Source: WM-3-3 sp041660045
Lineage (GTDB): Bacteria; Pseudomonadota; Gammaproteobacteria; Methylococcales; Methylomonadaceae
Length of the DNA stretch: 64,000 nucleotides
Assembly (NCBI GenBank): GCA_041660045.1
Contig: JBAZXA010000003.1
Span: forward strand, 310,001-374,000
Direction: 5' to 3'
Both the position numbers and the translations under genes were made by a program. This document shows positions 63,999-64,000 of this stretch, piece after piece. Within the stretch, counting starts at the first letter, position 1; each line of letters begins with the position of its first letter. Under the pieces are notes generated by a model, which made no database searches, was not told the origin of the DNA, and saw only the letters and a program-made list of their open reading frames with translations.

Positions 63999-64000
63999 AG

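Noticed and set aside
1..64000. CRISPR arrays, tRNA or rRNA genes
   Set aside because: No regularly spaced direct repeats and no recognisable tRNA or rRNA sequence were found on reading the intergenic regions.

Overview
The window looks like a chromosomal segment of a gammaproteobacterium with moderate GC content. The mix of genes (Rnf complex, nitrogenase-type flavodoxin with an LRV protein, PEP-CTERM surface protein, bufferin cluster, Cus-type copper efflux, YggT/ProC, TamAB, SpeD-OsmC-Crp) is what I would expect of a methane-oxidising Methylococcales-type bacterium. No methane monooxygenase or rRNA gene is present, so this placement is inference.

Region 1 (1-4.0 kb) is accessory. Two tandem genes end in formylglycine-generating-enzyme-like (C-type lectin fold) domains. 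Their copies are nearly identical except for a 61-bp stretch with 14 substitutions, all changing amino acids. Each stretch is followed by the same 8-bp stem/4-nt loop hairpin. This is the hallmark of diversity-generating retroelement (DGR) target genes; the reverse transcriptase and template repeat are not in the window. The longer protein carries an N-terminal vWA-like part.

Region 2 (4.2-28.5 kb) is mostly core: yggT-proC, a radical SAM/SPL protein with an SDR, a Cyc2-like cytochrome-porin, tamAB, a two-gene K+ channel/RCK unit, a dockerin-bearing secreted protein next to a cohesin-like PEP-CTERM protein, a Tat/lipoprotein-type FAD oxidoreductase, a thioredoxin with a small partner, a glycine-zipper lipoprotein, and an ABC exporter divergent from tesA.

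Region 3 (28.6-48.8 kb): a bufferin-type metal-binding RiPP cluster (bufA-bufB-bufC), nth, a double-REC diguanylate cyclase, rnfABCDGE, metG, a sigma-54-type promoter driving nifF and an LRV iron-sulfur protein, mrp, dcd, ycgL, a CPBP protease, speD-osmC divergent from crp, a cupin and a DUF347-type membrane protein. Rnf and the flavodoxin together suggest electron supply to nitrogenase encoded elsewhere.

Region 4 (48.8-60.9 kb): a decayed Spy/LTXXQ-like gene, a Ser/Gly-rich protein, a cusCBA-type metal efflux operon headed by a small Cys/Met/His-rich membrane protein, an MRJP/yellow-family secreted protein, then a graveyard of IS4 and IS21-type remnants that truncates an AhpD-fold gene.

Region 5 (60.9-64.0 kb) is part of an integron cassette array, apparently its distal end: three attC-like sites (R''/R' boxes RYYYAAC...GTTRRRY) separate compact minus-strand cassettes for a membrane protein, an O-methyltransferase, a DUF3800 protein and a further gene running off the window. 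An integrase, if present, should lie beyond 64 kb.
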